Assembly: GCF_003343245.1 (NCBI RefSeq)
Contig: NZ_CP024901.1
Coordinates: 4,154,001-4,218,000, forward strand
Length of the DNA: 64,000 bases
From: Photorhabdus laumondii subsp. laumondii
Lineage (GTDB): Bacteria; Pseudomonadota; Gammaproteobacteria; Enterobacterales; Enterobacteriaceae
Reading direction: 5' to 3'
Every line of letters starts with the position of its first letter. Positions within the stretch are counted from its first letter, which is position 1. The position numbers and the translations under genes are program-made. Shown piece by piece: positions 48,609-57,877 of the stretch. The notes beneath the pieces were generated by a model. It saw only the letters and a list, made by a program, of their open reading frames with translations. It was not told where the DNA came from and did not search any database.

Positions 48609-50038
48609 GACCAAGCCTCATAATAACTGCGTAACCGTTCACGCATGGATTGATAAATATGGGAGAAGGCAACCAACTCTGGCGGTGGCGTGAATTGAGG
48701 GTGAAGAGACTCAATTAAATTCTGATAATTGCGCATCATCCCTTCATTCAGCAGTGGCAGCCAGTAAGGTTTAATATCCCAACGATATTCGTAACCGGTA
48801 GCAAACATTTGTTGAGCAGTCTCTTTCGCCATCACGTCACGGGAGAAGCCGACCAACGGAGGACGAACTGGATTGAAATCATCAAGATTAATCAGTGTAT
48901 TTTCTACTCCCGTCAAAGCATTAGCCACATAATCCGCTAATAACGGTGATTGATGTAAGCCATCACGGTAAGTCCCGGTCGCCAACCAAAGACCATTCAC
49001 GCCGCATTCGCCGATCAACGGGAACCCATCAGCCGGGATTGGCCGGTTACCAACCTGAATTGAGAGGATCTCAGCATCATGTAAGTTAATATCTAACTGA
49101 TCTAACGCACAATCCAACAAGAACTGCACATCAGAAATCAGTGCCTGACTGCGTGGTTTTTCAGACAGAATATTGGTCGCGCCAAGATACAGCACACCAT
49201 CACCACGTGGCACACAATGCAGCCCACAGGCAAATGCCCGGTTAGGGGTACGGATGACCGAAGTCGGTAATTCTCTGCCTTTCGGCATCTTGACCAGAAT
49301 GGATACCCCATAGCCGGCAAAGATTGGCGGAATTTGGCGAACAATAGAAGGTATATTTGATAACAGATCCAACGAGTGCGCACCGGCAGCCACGACGACC
49401 TTATCTGCCATTAAACGTTCGCCACTCAGCAATTCGACACCGGTAGCTAAACCCTCTTCAATCAACACACACTTAACATTCTCTTCTTTAAGACTTCCAC
49501 CTTCAGCCACCAATGCCGCATCCAGCTTTTCCAGCAATAAATGCGAGTTCAGCGCATGCTCATCAGGGATGTACAAAGCACGCAGCGGGCGCACTAAATC
49601 GTTGGGCTTTAACCACTCAATTTCACGCGGATCAATGGTTTCATAAGGTGCCGCATAATCGTTTAGGGTTTGTTCGATAGCGTCATAATTGATACTGTCA
49701 ATCTCTTCCATCCCGGCAGTGTTGAGTATCACGTGAGTGCCTTTAGCCGTGAACAGTGATCGGGTATCACCGGAAGAGTCAGCTAACCGTTGCGCCCAAG
49801 CCGGCCAAAGCTCTTTGGAAATACAATCCATATTCAATTTCAACTTACCGTGTTCACTCGCTAATAAACCACTGGTAATTTCGCCAAAACACCCATTCAT
49901 TGCACCCGCCGCTTTCGAAGCAGCATTAGTTCGATCAGTCTCTCCAACCCTACAAACCGAAAGATTTCTGCTTGCCAGCTCATAGGCGATTGAACCTGCA
50001 ATTGCCCCGGAACCAACGACAATAAAGTCGTATTTCAC
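48605..50038 (-). CDS. DAO-family FAD-dependent oxidoreductase
   Basis: 477 residues. The FAD dinucleotide loop VVGSGAIAGSIAYELASR is at the N-terminus; GVELLSGERLMADKVVVAAG lies mid-protein and GNRPIPADGFPLIGECG near residue 330, the D-amino-acid-oxidase/glycine-oxidase pattern. The ~90-residue C-terminal extension after ADYVANALTG is not typical of ThiO. First gene of the operon; members oxidise amines or amino acids. Upstream lies >1.6 kb of AT-rich DNA that must contain the promoter. Substrate unknown. Confidence 0.87.
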   Translation of the reverse strand: MKYDFIVVGSGAIAGSIAYELASRNLSVCRVGETDRTNAASKAAGAMNGCFGEITSGLLASEHGKLKLNMDCISKELWPAWAQRLADSSGDTRSLFTAKGTHVILNTAGMEEIDSINYDAIEQTLNDYAAPYETIDPREIEWLKPNDLVRPLRALYIPDEHALNSHLLLEKLDAALVAEGGSLKEENVKCVLIEEGLATGVELLSGERLMADKVVVAAGAHSLDLLSNIPSIVRQIPPIFAGYGVSILVKMPKGRELPTSVIRTPNRAFACGLHCVPRGDGVLYLGATNILSEKPRSQALISDVQFLLDCALDQLDINLHDAEILSIQVGNRPIPADGFPLIGECGVNGLWLATGTYRDGLHQSPLLADYVANALTGVENTLINLDDFNPVRPPLVGFSRDVMAKETAQQMFATGYEYRWDIKPYWLPLLNEGMMRNYQNLIESLHPQFTPPPELVAFSHIYQSMRERLRSYYEAWS

Positions 50039-51719
50039 TTATTTACTCCTATATGGCCTGTGGCCAATTTATTTTAAATATGTTGTCAATAACGACGGAC
50101 AAATAATTACCGCCCTCTTATAGTGAGGATATTTTTACTGCTTTACATCAATTGTAAAAAATAACCCTGTATTCATCAGTAATTAAAATGACGAATCACA
50201 CTCAGATTTACACTAAATTTAAAAACAAATATGCAATGACAAATTATCACATTGGAAATAGTTTCAAGTTATCATCAATTAAATATAATAACCCATGTAA
50301 ATTAATTTATGAAAATTAAAATTCACAATAAAAACAACAAATTGAACAATGTCATAAAATATCATTTATATTAAATGCATATAATAACCAAAGATATTAT
50401 TATGTTTGAAATAACATTTGCGAATCAGGGAAGAACAATAATCATCAAATACAAAACTGTCAAATAAATTTAGTCTTATATTATAAATAAAAAAATCATA
50501 TAAATATTTTCAGTATAAAATAAAAACAATTTATATTTAAATTGTTACGGGGAACAATATTCTAAATACCTTTTATTTTTCAATAAAAAAACAAAAATTC
50601 TCAAGAAAGGTGTTTTTTTAAATTTATATTTGCCATCAACTTTCACCAATATAGATAAATGTGAAACATAAGTTATTGTATTGTAATTTATTATTACATT
50701 GGTGATTATTTACAACCAACGTGCACATGGTGAACATTCATCTTTCAGATTATTGACTTTTAACGTCTCGACTATCACTGCTGAGTTTTCCTCAGTAATA
50801 AAACGAGAAAATTTGTACTGACGGTTTACATGGGAATGGCATTTTGCTACCACCAGAGGGATTTAACCCTGTTTTTAATGTCTTTAATCTTTCGGTGTCG
50901 CGTTTTCTATTGACTCCAACGATCCAATTTGTTCAGGTTAAGTTATATGGATTGCCATTTTTCATTCCATTTGAAAGCAAATAGTTATGCAGTTTTCACT
51001 CATTAAAATAATGATTAACCACATCTTTATCCCAAGGTGATAAAACAGGTATTAAGAAAATCCGTTTTTAGCTGTCAGTGTGGTTTTAAAATCAGGAAAA
51101 AAGAGCAAGCACATCATGTTTTTAACATTATTCACTTTCTCTTTTTACTTTCATTTGCCCTTTTTAGCGATCGTAAACACCTTTTTATCGGTAATGATTC
51201 AACTAAGGGTTAAAAAAATCAACATATTATTAATGCCCATTTTTAAAAGGTACAGCGTGATTTTAAAAAGCTTATTTATTGTCATATTTAATATATCTAT
51301 CGGTGATATTATTCTTCGCTTGCTTCACATTTAATTAATCTACCATGATTATTTAAAAGTGATAATAAAGAGAAACTAAATTTTTTATATAAAAGGTAGA
51401 TTTAATTAAATAAGTAAAATTTTTTAATAGAACAGTTAATTACATTTAATCGAAACCCTTCAATCATTAACAGAAAGTTAAAAAGAAATAAGCAAGTAAA
51501 AGAATATTACTCATACAGTTTAATATTCAAAATCTTTATTTCCATCATTTTACGCAGCAGACCATTAAAATAATGTCATAAAAAAATGGGTTAAACCGGT
51601 TAACTTGGCAGAATTTAAACCCTGAAAAAAGCGTGATTATTCGAAAGAGTCTCTTTACATCATCATGCTATTTACCGGCTGATTTATAAAGATAAAAAGC
51701 GAGTGTGATTAATGTTTTT
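50039..51719. other. Long AT-rich region without a convincing gene
   Basis: About 1.7 kb upstream of the PapABC operon. The only sizeable frame is 51080-51334 on the plus strand (84 codons, mostly hydrophobic, MFLTLFTFSFYFHLPFLAIV); it has no clear ribosome-binding site and I do not trust it. The operon promoter presumably lies in 50040-50400. I see no tRNA or clear hairpin. Confidence 0.5.
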
Positions 51720-51721
51720 TA

Positions 51722-51844
51722 TACCTTATAGATTTCAAGATGCATCGCGACGGCAAAGGAGCGAATCCCCGGGAGCATAGAAAACTATGTGACCGGGGTG
51801 AGTGAGTGCAGCCAACAAAGAGGCAACTTGAAAGATGACGGGTA
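51722..51844 (-). mobile_element. 123-bp MITE, copy 7 (IS630-related)
   Basis: Full length, preceded by TA (51720-51721), and immediately followed by a TA that also starts the intact IS630 element. The two mobile units therefore share one target dinucleotide, head to tail. Confidence 0.87.
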
Positions 51845-51846
51845 TA

Positions 51847-52943
51847 TACCCGTAATCATTGAAGATGCTTGATTTTATCCGAAATGGAGATCATTATCCT
51901 CGCTATGAAAATATTCATTACCGATGAACAAAAAGCCGAACTTGAACATCTCCATCACACCTGCCGTGATAAGAGGGAGTGTGATCGCATCAAAGCGGTC
52001 CTGCTGGCCTCTGAAGGCTGGAGTTCAGTGATGATCGCTCAGGCCCTGCGTCTTCATGAAATGACCGTTAACCGTCATATCAGCGATTACCTTAATCAAG
52101 GTAAACTTAAATCTGATAATGGGGGGTCTGATAGTTTGCTTTCTCAAGAACAAACTGATTTTTTAATCAATCACTTATCTCAACATCTTTTCCATCACAC
52201 CCATGAAATCGTGGCCTATGTTGCTCAGCTCTGGAATATTACCTTTAGCATTCCCGGCATGAATAAATGGCTACACCGTCAGGGTTTTTCTTATAAAAAA
52301 CCTTGTGGCGTCCCTCATAAATTCGACGCAGAAAAACAGCGACAATTTATTGAATATTATGAGAATCTTAAAGTCACAGCGAAAGACGAACCCATCCTTT
52401 TTCTTGATGCTGTTCACCCGACTCAAGGCACCAAACTCGGTTATGGCTGGATGCGAAAAGGCGAGAAAAAAACAGTCAAAACAACAGGAAGCCGGACTCG
52501 CCTGAATATATTGGGCGCGCTCAACCTGAATGCCATTGGTCGTACGGTGTTCCAGGAATATCAAACCATCAATGACTACAATATTTGCTGTTTTTTCAAT
52601 GAAATAAGAAAGTCTTATCCTGACTATCATCAAAAAATTCATCTTATTGTGGATGGGGCGGGTTACAACAAAGCTCATCTTGTTAAGGAGTGGGCTTATG
52701 TTAGCAATATTGAGTTACATTACCTTCCTCCCTATAGCCCAAATTTAAACCCAATAGAGCGATTATGGAAGGTCATGAATGAACAGGTTCGAAATAACCG
52801 TTATTTTGCGGATAAACATGAATTTCGAGACAACGTCTTCAAATTTTTCACCACAACGCTACCGGATATAGCGGACTCGCTGATGTCTAGAATTAACGAC
52901 CATTTTCAGGTGCTAAAAACTGCATCTTGAAGTTTCTTGGGTA
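51847..52943 (+). mobile_element. Intact IS630-family insertion sequence
   Basis: 1097 bp with TA on both sides (51845-51846, 52944-52945). The left end TACCCGTAATCATTGAAGATGC and, reading inward, the right end TACCCAAGAAACTTCAAGATGC form imperfect terminal inverted repeats with matching outer TACCC and inner AAGATGC. One transposase gene fills it. TA duplication is the rule for IS630/Tc1 elements. Confidence 0.9.
51905..52930 (+). CDS. IS630-family transposase
   Basis: 341 residues from ATG 51905. Winged-helix DNA-binding N-terminus (VLLASEGWSSVMIAQALRLH), then DDE catalytic residues in FLDAVHPTQG, LIVDGAGYNKAHLV and YSPNLNPIERLWKVMNEQ. Length and motifs are complete, so the element may be active and could serve the seven MITEs of this window, whose ends resemble its own. 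The gene ends 13 bp before the right end. Confidence 0.95.
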   Translation: MKIFITDEQKAELEHLHHTCRDKRECDRIKAVLLASEGWSSVMIAQALRLHEMTVNRHISDYLNQGKLKSDNGGSDSLLSQEQTDFLINHLSQHLFHHTHEIVAYVAQLWNITFSIPGMNKWLHRQGFSYKKPCGVPHKFDAEKQRQFIEYYENLKVTAKDEPILFLDAVHPTQGTKLGYGWMRKGEKKTVKTTGSRTRLNILGALNLNAIGRTVFQEYQTINDYNICCFFNEIRKSYPDYHQKIHLIVDGAGYNKAHLVKEWAYVSNIELHYLPPYSPNLNPIERLWKVMNEQVRNNRYFADKHEFRDNVFKFFTTTLPDIADSLMSRINDHFQVLKTAS

Positions 52944-52965
52944 TAAACATAAAACACAATATGCC

Positions 52966-53571
52966 ATGATGATTAAACTTAATAAAAAACAGGCGAAAAA
53001 AGGGTTTTACAGGTTTTACAGGTTTTACAGGTTTTACAGGTTTTACAGGTTTTACAGGTTTTACAGGTTTTACAGGTTTTACAGGTTTTACAGGTTTTAC
53101 AGGTTTTACAGGTTTTACAGGTTTTACAGGTTTTACAGGTTTTACAGGTTTTACAGGTTTTACAGGTTTTACAGGTTTTACAGGTTTTACAGGTTTTACA
53201 GGTTTTACAGGTTTTACAGGTTTTACAGGTTTTACAGGTTTTACAGGTTTTACAGGTTTTACAGGTTTTACAGGTTTTACAGGTTTTACAGGTTTTACAG
53301 GTTTTACAGGTTTTACAGGTTTTACAGGTTTTACAGGTTTTACAGGTTTTACAGGTTTTACAGGTTTTACAGGTTTTACAGGTTTTACAGGTTTTACAGG
53401 TTTTACAGGTTTTACAGGTTAAAACTATCGTTAAAACTATCGTTAAAACTATCGTTAAAACTATCGTTAAAACTATCGTTAAAACTATCGTTAAAACTAT
53501 CGTTAAAACTATCGTTAAAACTATCGTTAAAACTATCGTTAAAACTATCGTTAAAACTTTATACCGATTAA
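52966..53571 (+). CDS. Repeat-encoded open frame of FYR and LKLS units, doubtful
   Basis: An open frame crosses both tandem arrays because 9 and 12 bp are multiples of three. It gives a basic start (MMIKLNKKQAKKG), 46 FYR units, then LKLS units and LYTD before TAA. There is no good ribosome-binding site, and the composition is explained by repeat expansion alone. I regard it as an accidental frame unless expression is shown. Confidence 0.15.
   Translation: MMIKLNKKQAKKGFYRFYRFYRFYRFYRFYRFYRFYRFYRFYRFYRFYRFYRFYRFYRFYRFYRFYRFYRFYRFYRFYRFYRFYRFYRFYRFYRFYRFYRFYRFYRFYRFYRFYRFYRFYRFYRFYRFYRFYRFYRFYRFYRFYRFYRFYRLKLSLKLSLKLSLKLSLKLSLKLSLKLSLKLSLKLSLKLSLKLSLKLYTD
53003..53416 (+). repeat. Minisatellite, 46 uninterrupted copies of a 9-bp unit
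   Basis: Unit GGTTTTACA repeats without a single visible change from 53003 to 53416 (414 bp / 9 = 46). It begins 59 bp after the right end of the IS630 element. Perfect identity over 46 units implies recent slippage or active homogenisation. Confidence 0.97.
53419..53550 (+). repeat. Minisatellite, 11 copies of a 12-bp unit
   Basis: Unit TTAAAACTATCG repeats exactly 11 times (132 bp) and overlaps the end of the 9-bp array (GGTT/TTAAAA). A partial TTAAAAC follows. Two unrelated perfect arrays abutting each other is unusual. Confidence 0.97.
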
Positions 53572-53587
53572 CCCAAGAGTTAAGAAA

Positions 53588-53725
53588 ATGATTTTTAATA
53601 ACAGCCTAAAGCCTGCCTATTATAATGCCATCAGTGAAAAATTGAAAACAAAAATTGATTTTATTGATGCTTATATCTCCCAGGGAAAACGGATAAATAA
53701 AAACATGAATAAGTTAATCAGATAA
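53588..53725 (+). CDS. Small open frame after the repeat arrays, unrecognised
   Basis: 45 residues, MIFNNSLKPAYYNAISEK then KIDFIDAYISQGKRINKN. It has ordinary protein-like composition, unlike its surroundings. AGAG lies ~10 bases upstream, a weak ribosome-binding site. It may be a genuine small protein or the 3' end of a decayed gene. The following 53726-54222 shows nothing else but the inverted repeat at 54063. Confidence 0.3.
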   Translation: MIFNNSLKPAYYNAISEKLKTKIDFIDAYISQGKRINKNMNKLIR

Positions 53726-54062
53726 TTTTTTTCAAAAGGAATCGCCTTTAATAACACCTTAAACCAAAGAATAAACTTTTTCATAAACCAATTAAATCAT
53801 CAATCATGAAAAATATGAATAACACCCCCATAAAATAAATGATTTAACGGCATATGGATTAAATTACTTTCAGCGTTATTATTTTACATTTATTATATAA
53901 AACCATGATAGCTTAAACCAGCTTTACACTGTTTTAGCCCATCTAATAACATCTCTCTTTTACTGTTTAATTTAAACCATTCTGCTTTTTATACCGTCAG
54001 TATGATTTAACGCTAAAATCAATTTAATATCATTATTTTTACGAGTTGTTTTCACTCGCCGT

Positions 54063-54090
54063 TAACGGTTAAACACCTGTTTAACCGTTA
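54063..54090. repeat. Perfect 13-bp inverted repeat with 2-base loop
   Basis: TAACGGTTAAACA, CC, TGTTTAACCGTTA. No T-tract on either side, so an operator or cruciform site is as likely as a terminator. It lies between the minisatellites and the toxin-locus remnant. Confidence 0.6.
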
Positions 54091-54222
54091 TCACATTTCT
54101 GACTTATTAATCCTAAAAACTTTTAACCTTTGTTGATAGAATAAAGCGTTATTAAGCATTAAAGAAAAGCTAATTAACCAACAACACGTTATTAAAAATT
54201 TTCGATGACTTAAGAATATCCC

Positions 54223-54412
54223 TTATTTTAAAAATGGATTAACATAGGTATCAGGTTTAGCATTTTTTAACAGCGGTTTTGAGGTATGACTCAACCCTTC
54301 CGCCCTCCTTCTTTGGTGTTACCTAATACTTTTACCGTTCACCTGCCGCCACTGCGGTGACGGCAATCGCAGCATTCCGCTGCGCAATGACACACTCTTC
54401 GGCGACCTTAAT
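54223..54412 (-). pseudogene. Degenerate CdiA-CT (pre-toxin) remnant downstream of tpsB
   Basis: Matches the pre-toxin region of the TpsA gene: the DNA for VLGNTKEG and for the AIAVTAV segment is recognisable, followed by NAKPDTYVNPFLK and a stop at 54223. It carries the same fusion as the remnant at 57878-58398 (DNA CCGTTCACCTGCCGC on the plus strand), which removes ~185 bp. It directly follows the tpsB stop. Confidence 0.8.
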
Positions 54413-54434
54413 AATCAACGCTGCCGATTGACCG

Positions 54435-56114
54435 TTAAAAAATCAGTGATGCAGACCAGTAAACCACCCAGTGAGCCGGTTTCAGGTGGTCAGGGTAAGT
54501 GAGTGGTTTGCCAACAGTTATCGCCTGATTGAATCGGCGGTTCGTTAGTGAGAAGCCAAGTGCGGTGCCAGTGACATTACCGCCATCAATTTGTCCTGCT
54601 TTTCCTCGTAACCATCCCGTATCCAACGCCCCGGTTAAGGTGAGTTCACCCAGTACAGGAAGCTCTGCCATTCGCCAGTTCAGCTCATTGCGCCAATATC
54701 CACCGCGGTTGCCGGTGAGAGATTGCTCTTTAAATCCCCTGACGGAATATTGTCCTCCCAGCGAGAGGCGTTCGCTGGCGTAAAGGTTGTCGGGTGTGGT
54801 CTGGCCGTAAAGGGATGAGAGGTAATAAATGGAATCCGTGACTGGCATAAAATAGCTGGCACTCAGGCTAAATTTACGGAATTGACTCCGTGGAGCATCC
54901 GGGAAATGGGGATCCTCTTTTGTCGCACTGAACACCGGTAAACCGTGGCTGATTGCCGGGTTAAACGTGATATAGCCACCTGCCAGTACTGAACTGTAGT
55001 TAATGCCAAGGTTGATAGAGCTTAACGTCGGGCTGCTGATGGATAATTTCTCTCCTGCCAGCAAATTGGTCGTTTGGCGGCGCGTCAATCCCAGATCCAG
55101 CGCCAGCTTCTGTTCGCCATCACGGTATAACGCCCGGTTTATTGCCAGCCGGTGCGTCTGGCTGTCGCCTTCGTAGCGATAGGCTTGCGAGTCAGCCGGA
55201 ATATTCTGAAAAGAGTCATTCCACGCATACTGATAACTGAACAACCAGTAGCCATAAGGGATCGTTACATTAGAAGTGAGGCTTCGGTTTTGGTGGCTAT
55301 GGCGAAAATCACTGTTATGGCTGGCAGACAATGACCACTGATCAGCGAGATGTAATGGATTATCCAGGTTCACACTGGCATTGATTTGCCCGGTGCCGGT
55401 ACTTTTCTGGCCACTGTTATCCCCACCCAAGCTGGCACTGATCGGTAAACGTGTCGAGGTTCGTTTTAAGATAACCGCAGAATAACCGGGTTGTTTTCCT
55501 GGCTGAATATCAATGGCGACCTGTTGGGAGGGCAGGCGGTTCAGGCGCTCCATGCCTTGTTCAATATCTCGCAGATTGAGTGTTTTGCCAATCATGCCCG
55601 GAAAGGCCATTTTGAGTGAGTATGGTGTTTCATCATCAAGGCTGATTGACTCAATTTTGCCTTCATTCACGGTAATCATGAGGGTACCGGAGGATAAATC
55701 CTGCGCTTTGAGGTCGGCACGGGAAGTGACATAACCCCGTTTGATATAGGCATTCGATACTTTACGCACCAGCTCATTAATCTCTTGCAAAGTTAAACAA
55801 TGAGATAAGTAAGGGTGAATCACGTTCTGTTTGACTGACTTTGACAAGCTTTCTGCACCCACAAATTCAATCTGTTGAATGGTGTGGCAAACAAATTCAG
55901 CTGCATCCGACGTTAAAACGGGGGATGGGGATACGGTGATATTGTTACGCAGCGCTTCCCGCTGTTGTTGGGCTTGCTGCAACAAGGCTTTTTGTTGTTG
56001 CGTGATAGTTTCTTGATCCGCCGAGCTGACAGGAATTGCCGCCTGTGCCAGTGCGGAGATTGTCAGCAGAATAAGCCCAGTCAGGCTGCGGTGATAAAAC
56101 GGTAATTTTCCCAT
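54435..56114 (-). CDS. Two-partner secretion outer-membrane transporter TpsB (ShlB/FhaC/CdiB family)
   Basis: 559 residues. Signal peptide to about residue 25 (LTGLILLTISALAQAA), then a glutamine-rich helix (QQQKALLQQAQQQREAL), two POTRA-like domains (IQQIEFVGAESLSKSV, VTSRADLKAQDLSSGTLMIT) and a 16-strand barrel. GQYSVRGFKEQSLTGNRGG is the conserved loop-6 VRGF motif. The terminal residue is Phe (SASLIF), the beta-signal. It exports a TpsA exoprotein; the obvious partner is the large gene at 61681-64000, though tpsB usually lies directly upstream of its tpsA. It is flanked by degenerate pre-toxin segments on both sides. The gene looks intact. Confidence 0.95.
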   Translation of the reverse strand: MGKLPFYHRSLTGLILLTISALAQAAIPVSSADQETITQQQKALLQQAQQQREALRNNITVSPSPVLTSDAAEFVCHTIQQIEFVGAESLSKSVKQNVIHPYLSHCLTLQEINELVRKVSNAYIKRGYVTSRADLKAQDLSSGTLMITVNEGKIESISLDDETPYSLKMAFPGMIGKTLNLRDIEQGMERLNRLPSQQVAIDIQPGKQPGYSAVILKRTSTRLPISASLGGDNSGQKSTGTGQINASVNLDNPLHLADQWSLSASHNSDFRHSHQNRSLTSNVTIPYGYWLFSYQYAWNDSFQNIPADSQAYRYEGDSQTHRLAINRALYRDGEQKLALDLGLTRRQTTNLLAGEKLSISSPTLSSINLGINYSSVLAGGYITFNPAISHGLPVFSATKEDPHFPDAPRSQFRKFSLSASYFMPVTDSIYYLSSLYGQTTPDNLYASERLSLGGQYSVRGFKEQSLTGNRGGYWRNELNWRMAELPVLGELTLTGALDTGWLRGKAGQIDGGNVTGTALGFSLTNRRFNQAITVGKPLTYPDHLKPAHWVVYWSASLIF

Positions 56115-56247
56115 AGATGATAATTAAAAATTTGATAATGATATTATTAAACTATTCTAATGTGGTATTAATTTCCCGTCTGAGTGGGCAGTGTGAAATG
56201 TGATCAATGTCTGGATCTTTAATCCTGACAATGGGAAATCGGATATA

Positions 56248-56412
56248 TTAAATGCTGTAAAGTGGTGATAAGAATGAAGGTAATTTTTTATACATCAATA
56301 CCAATTCTTCAAGTTGCTTAATGGTATTGCGTCCCAAATCCAGCAGGCGTGCGATATCCTGCTGACTATTCTCCAGCGCATTTGTTGACCGGTAAGCGAG
56401 TAACGGTGTCAG
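56248..56412 (-). pseudogene. Short frame with helix-turn-helix-like sequence
   Basis: A frame of ~54 codons without a start reads ALENSQQDIARLLDLGRN then TIKQLEELV, similar to HTH segments of regulators or transposases. It could be a gene stump upstream of tpsB. Very uncertain. Confidence 0.22.
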
Positions 56413-57839
56413 TTTTCAAGCGTGATTTGATTGTTTAGCGGTGTTTTTAAATAGACTGGTTGACTAAAAGTTTGAAAAATTTTACGCGCTTTTAATGATT
56501 CAAGGCACAGATTTAAATAAAAAGTGTTTAAATTTTAAAAAAGAGATTTATTTTATATTTAGGATATCTTTTTTTACGCTTTTTATCCTGGTTTCATTAA
56601 AATAGGTTCGTCATGTGATTTTATATTTTCATTTAACTCCATTCACTCATATTTATTTAAATGATGTTTAGATAAATCGGTAAATTAATTTAATAACGTC
56701 TTATTATATTAACAATAGTGAAAATTCTGTCGGATTAACCATCCAAAAAGGTTGTAATGACTAAGTGGGTATTTAAGCGTTTAATCACATTAAAGGTGTA
56801 AAAAGAGGAATAACTTAAATAAAATGATAGAAAAGCAATGCTATTGGACAGGGTAAAATAGTGTAAAACGAGTTTAAACGGATGTATTTAATGTATCGCA
56901 GTGTCGCATAATAAATTCAACATAACAACGATGTCAGTAATCCAGTTCGTATTCTGTTGCGTCGTTTATTTTCAGGTTTTGTTATTCCTGTTTTTGATGA
57001 ATAATTATTTAACTGGTTGATGAAAAATTTATCTACAGTTGAAAGTGTTATTAAAGTCGGTTACTTTTTTAAAATATACTGTCTGATTAAACCTATTATA
57101 TACTCTTGTTTGTCATTTTTTACGGGTATATATTAATAAATTCATTATTTTTTCTCACTTTTCACTGATGGTTTTATGATGGGCTGGTTTTAAGATGTTA
57201 TTAAAATCCATTTTTTAACCTCTGGTTTTATTAAGTTTAATCAACGTTAACCATGCTCGATTTTTATCTTTTCTGACGCTGTTTTACTGGTGATTCTGAG
57301 CAGATTTTATAAATTTTTTATCTTCATAAATAAACATATAAATAGTTTTACGATATAAACATACCTTATGTTTTTTCGGATATTCAACATTTTTTTAAGA
57401 GTTTAAATCCTGTCAGATTAACCGCTTTATCCCTTTATTATAAAGAAACGACTAAAAATCACATTCATATCAGGTTTTTAAGATAATATTCTTTTCCTCG
57501 ATGATTTATTTTCAACTCGCTGCTAATGGTGATAGTTAATGGACTTCGATTAAACTTAATTAACATCCTTTTTAAAATTTCACTTATAGTTAAAGCTGTC
57601 TTTTATATAAAATCTTTAATATCTCTGTTTTCATTCTTTTAAATAGCCATGGCAGGGCAGTTAAATGTAAAATAACTGGAGGATAACATTGTCGGTGAAT
57701 ACATTAAACATAACAGGGAATACGCCGTTTTTAGTGATTCTGTACCTTTTCAAAATCTGGTATTAATGGATACCTGTTTTTTTATCCTCAGATAACTCAT
57801 CACCGAAAAGAAAACAGCTTGCCAATCGTCCAAAAAGGG
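56413..57839. other. AT-rich spacer upstream of tpsB, no gene seen
   Basis: About 1.4 kb with no frame I can support. A TTG frame of 26 codons at ~57690 has GGAGGATAAC in front but no recognisable product. At 57123 TACGGGTATATA resembles a lone end of the MITE family. Confidence 0.45.
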
Positions 57840-57871
57840 AAAAAAATCCCAGCTTTTTTTATAACTGGGAT
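57838..57871 (-). terminator. Rho-independent terminator after a broken toxin cassette
   Basis: On the minus strand ATCCCAG, 12-base loop, CTGGGAT, then TTTTTTCCC. It starts 7 bases past the stop of the remnant at 57878 and would end transcription of the toxin-cassette array. Confidence 0.8.
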
Positions 57872-57877
57872 CTTGAT

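Noticed and set aside
51080..51334. 84-codon hydrophobic frame as a small membrane protein
   Set aside because: AT-rich DNA gives such frames by chance; weak start context and no neighbours to support it.
53003..53550. CRISPR array
   Set aside because: Units are 9 and 12 bp with no spacers and no cas genes.
52927..53571. A protein of FYR and LKLS repeats as a real gene
   Set aside because: Explained by repeat units whose lengths are multiples of three; no ribosome-binding site. Kept only at low confidence.
57123..57134. Eighth MITE copy
   Set aside because: Only TACGGGTATATA is present; the rest of the repeat is missing.
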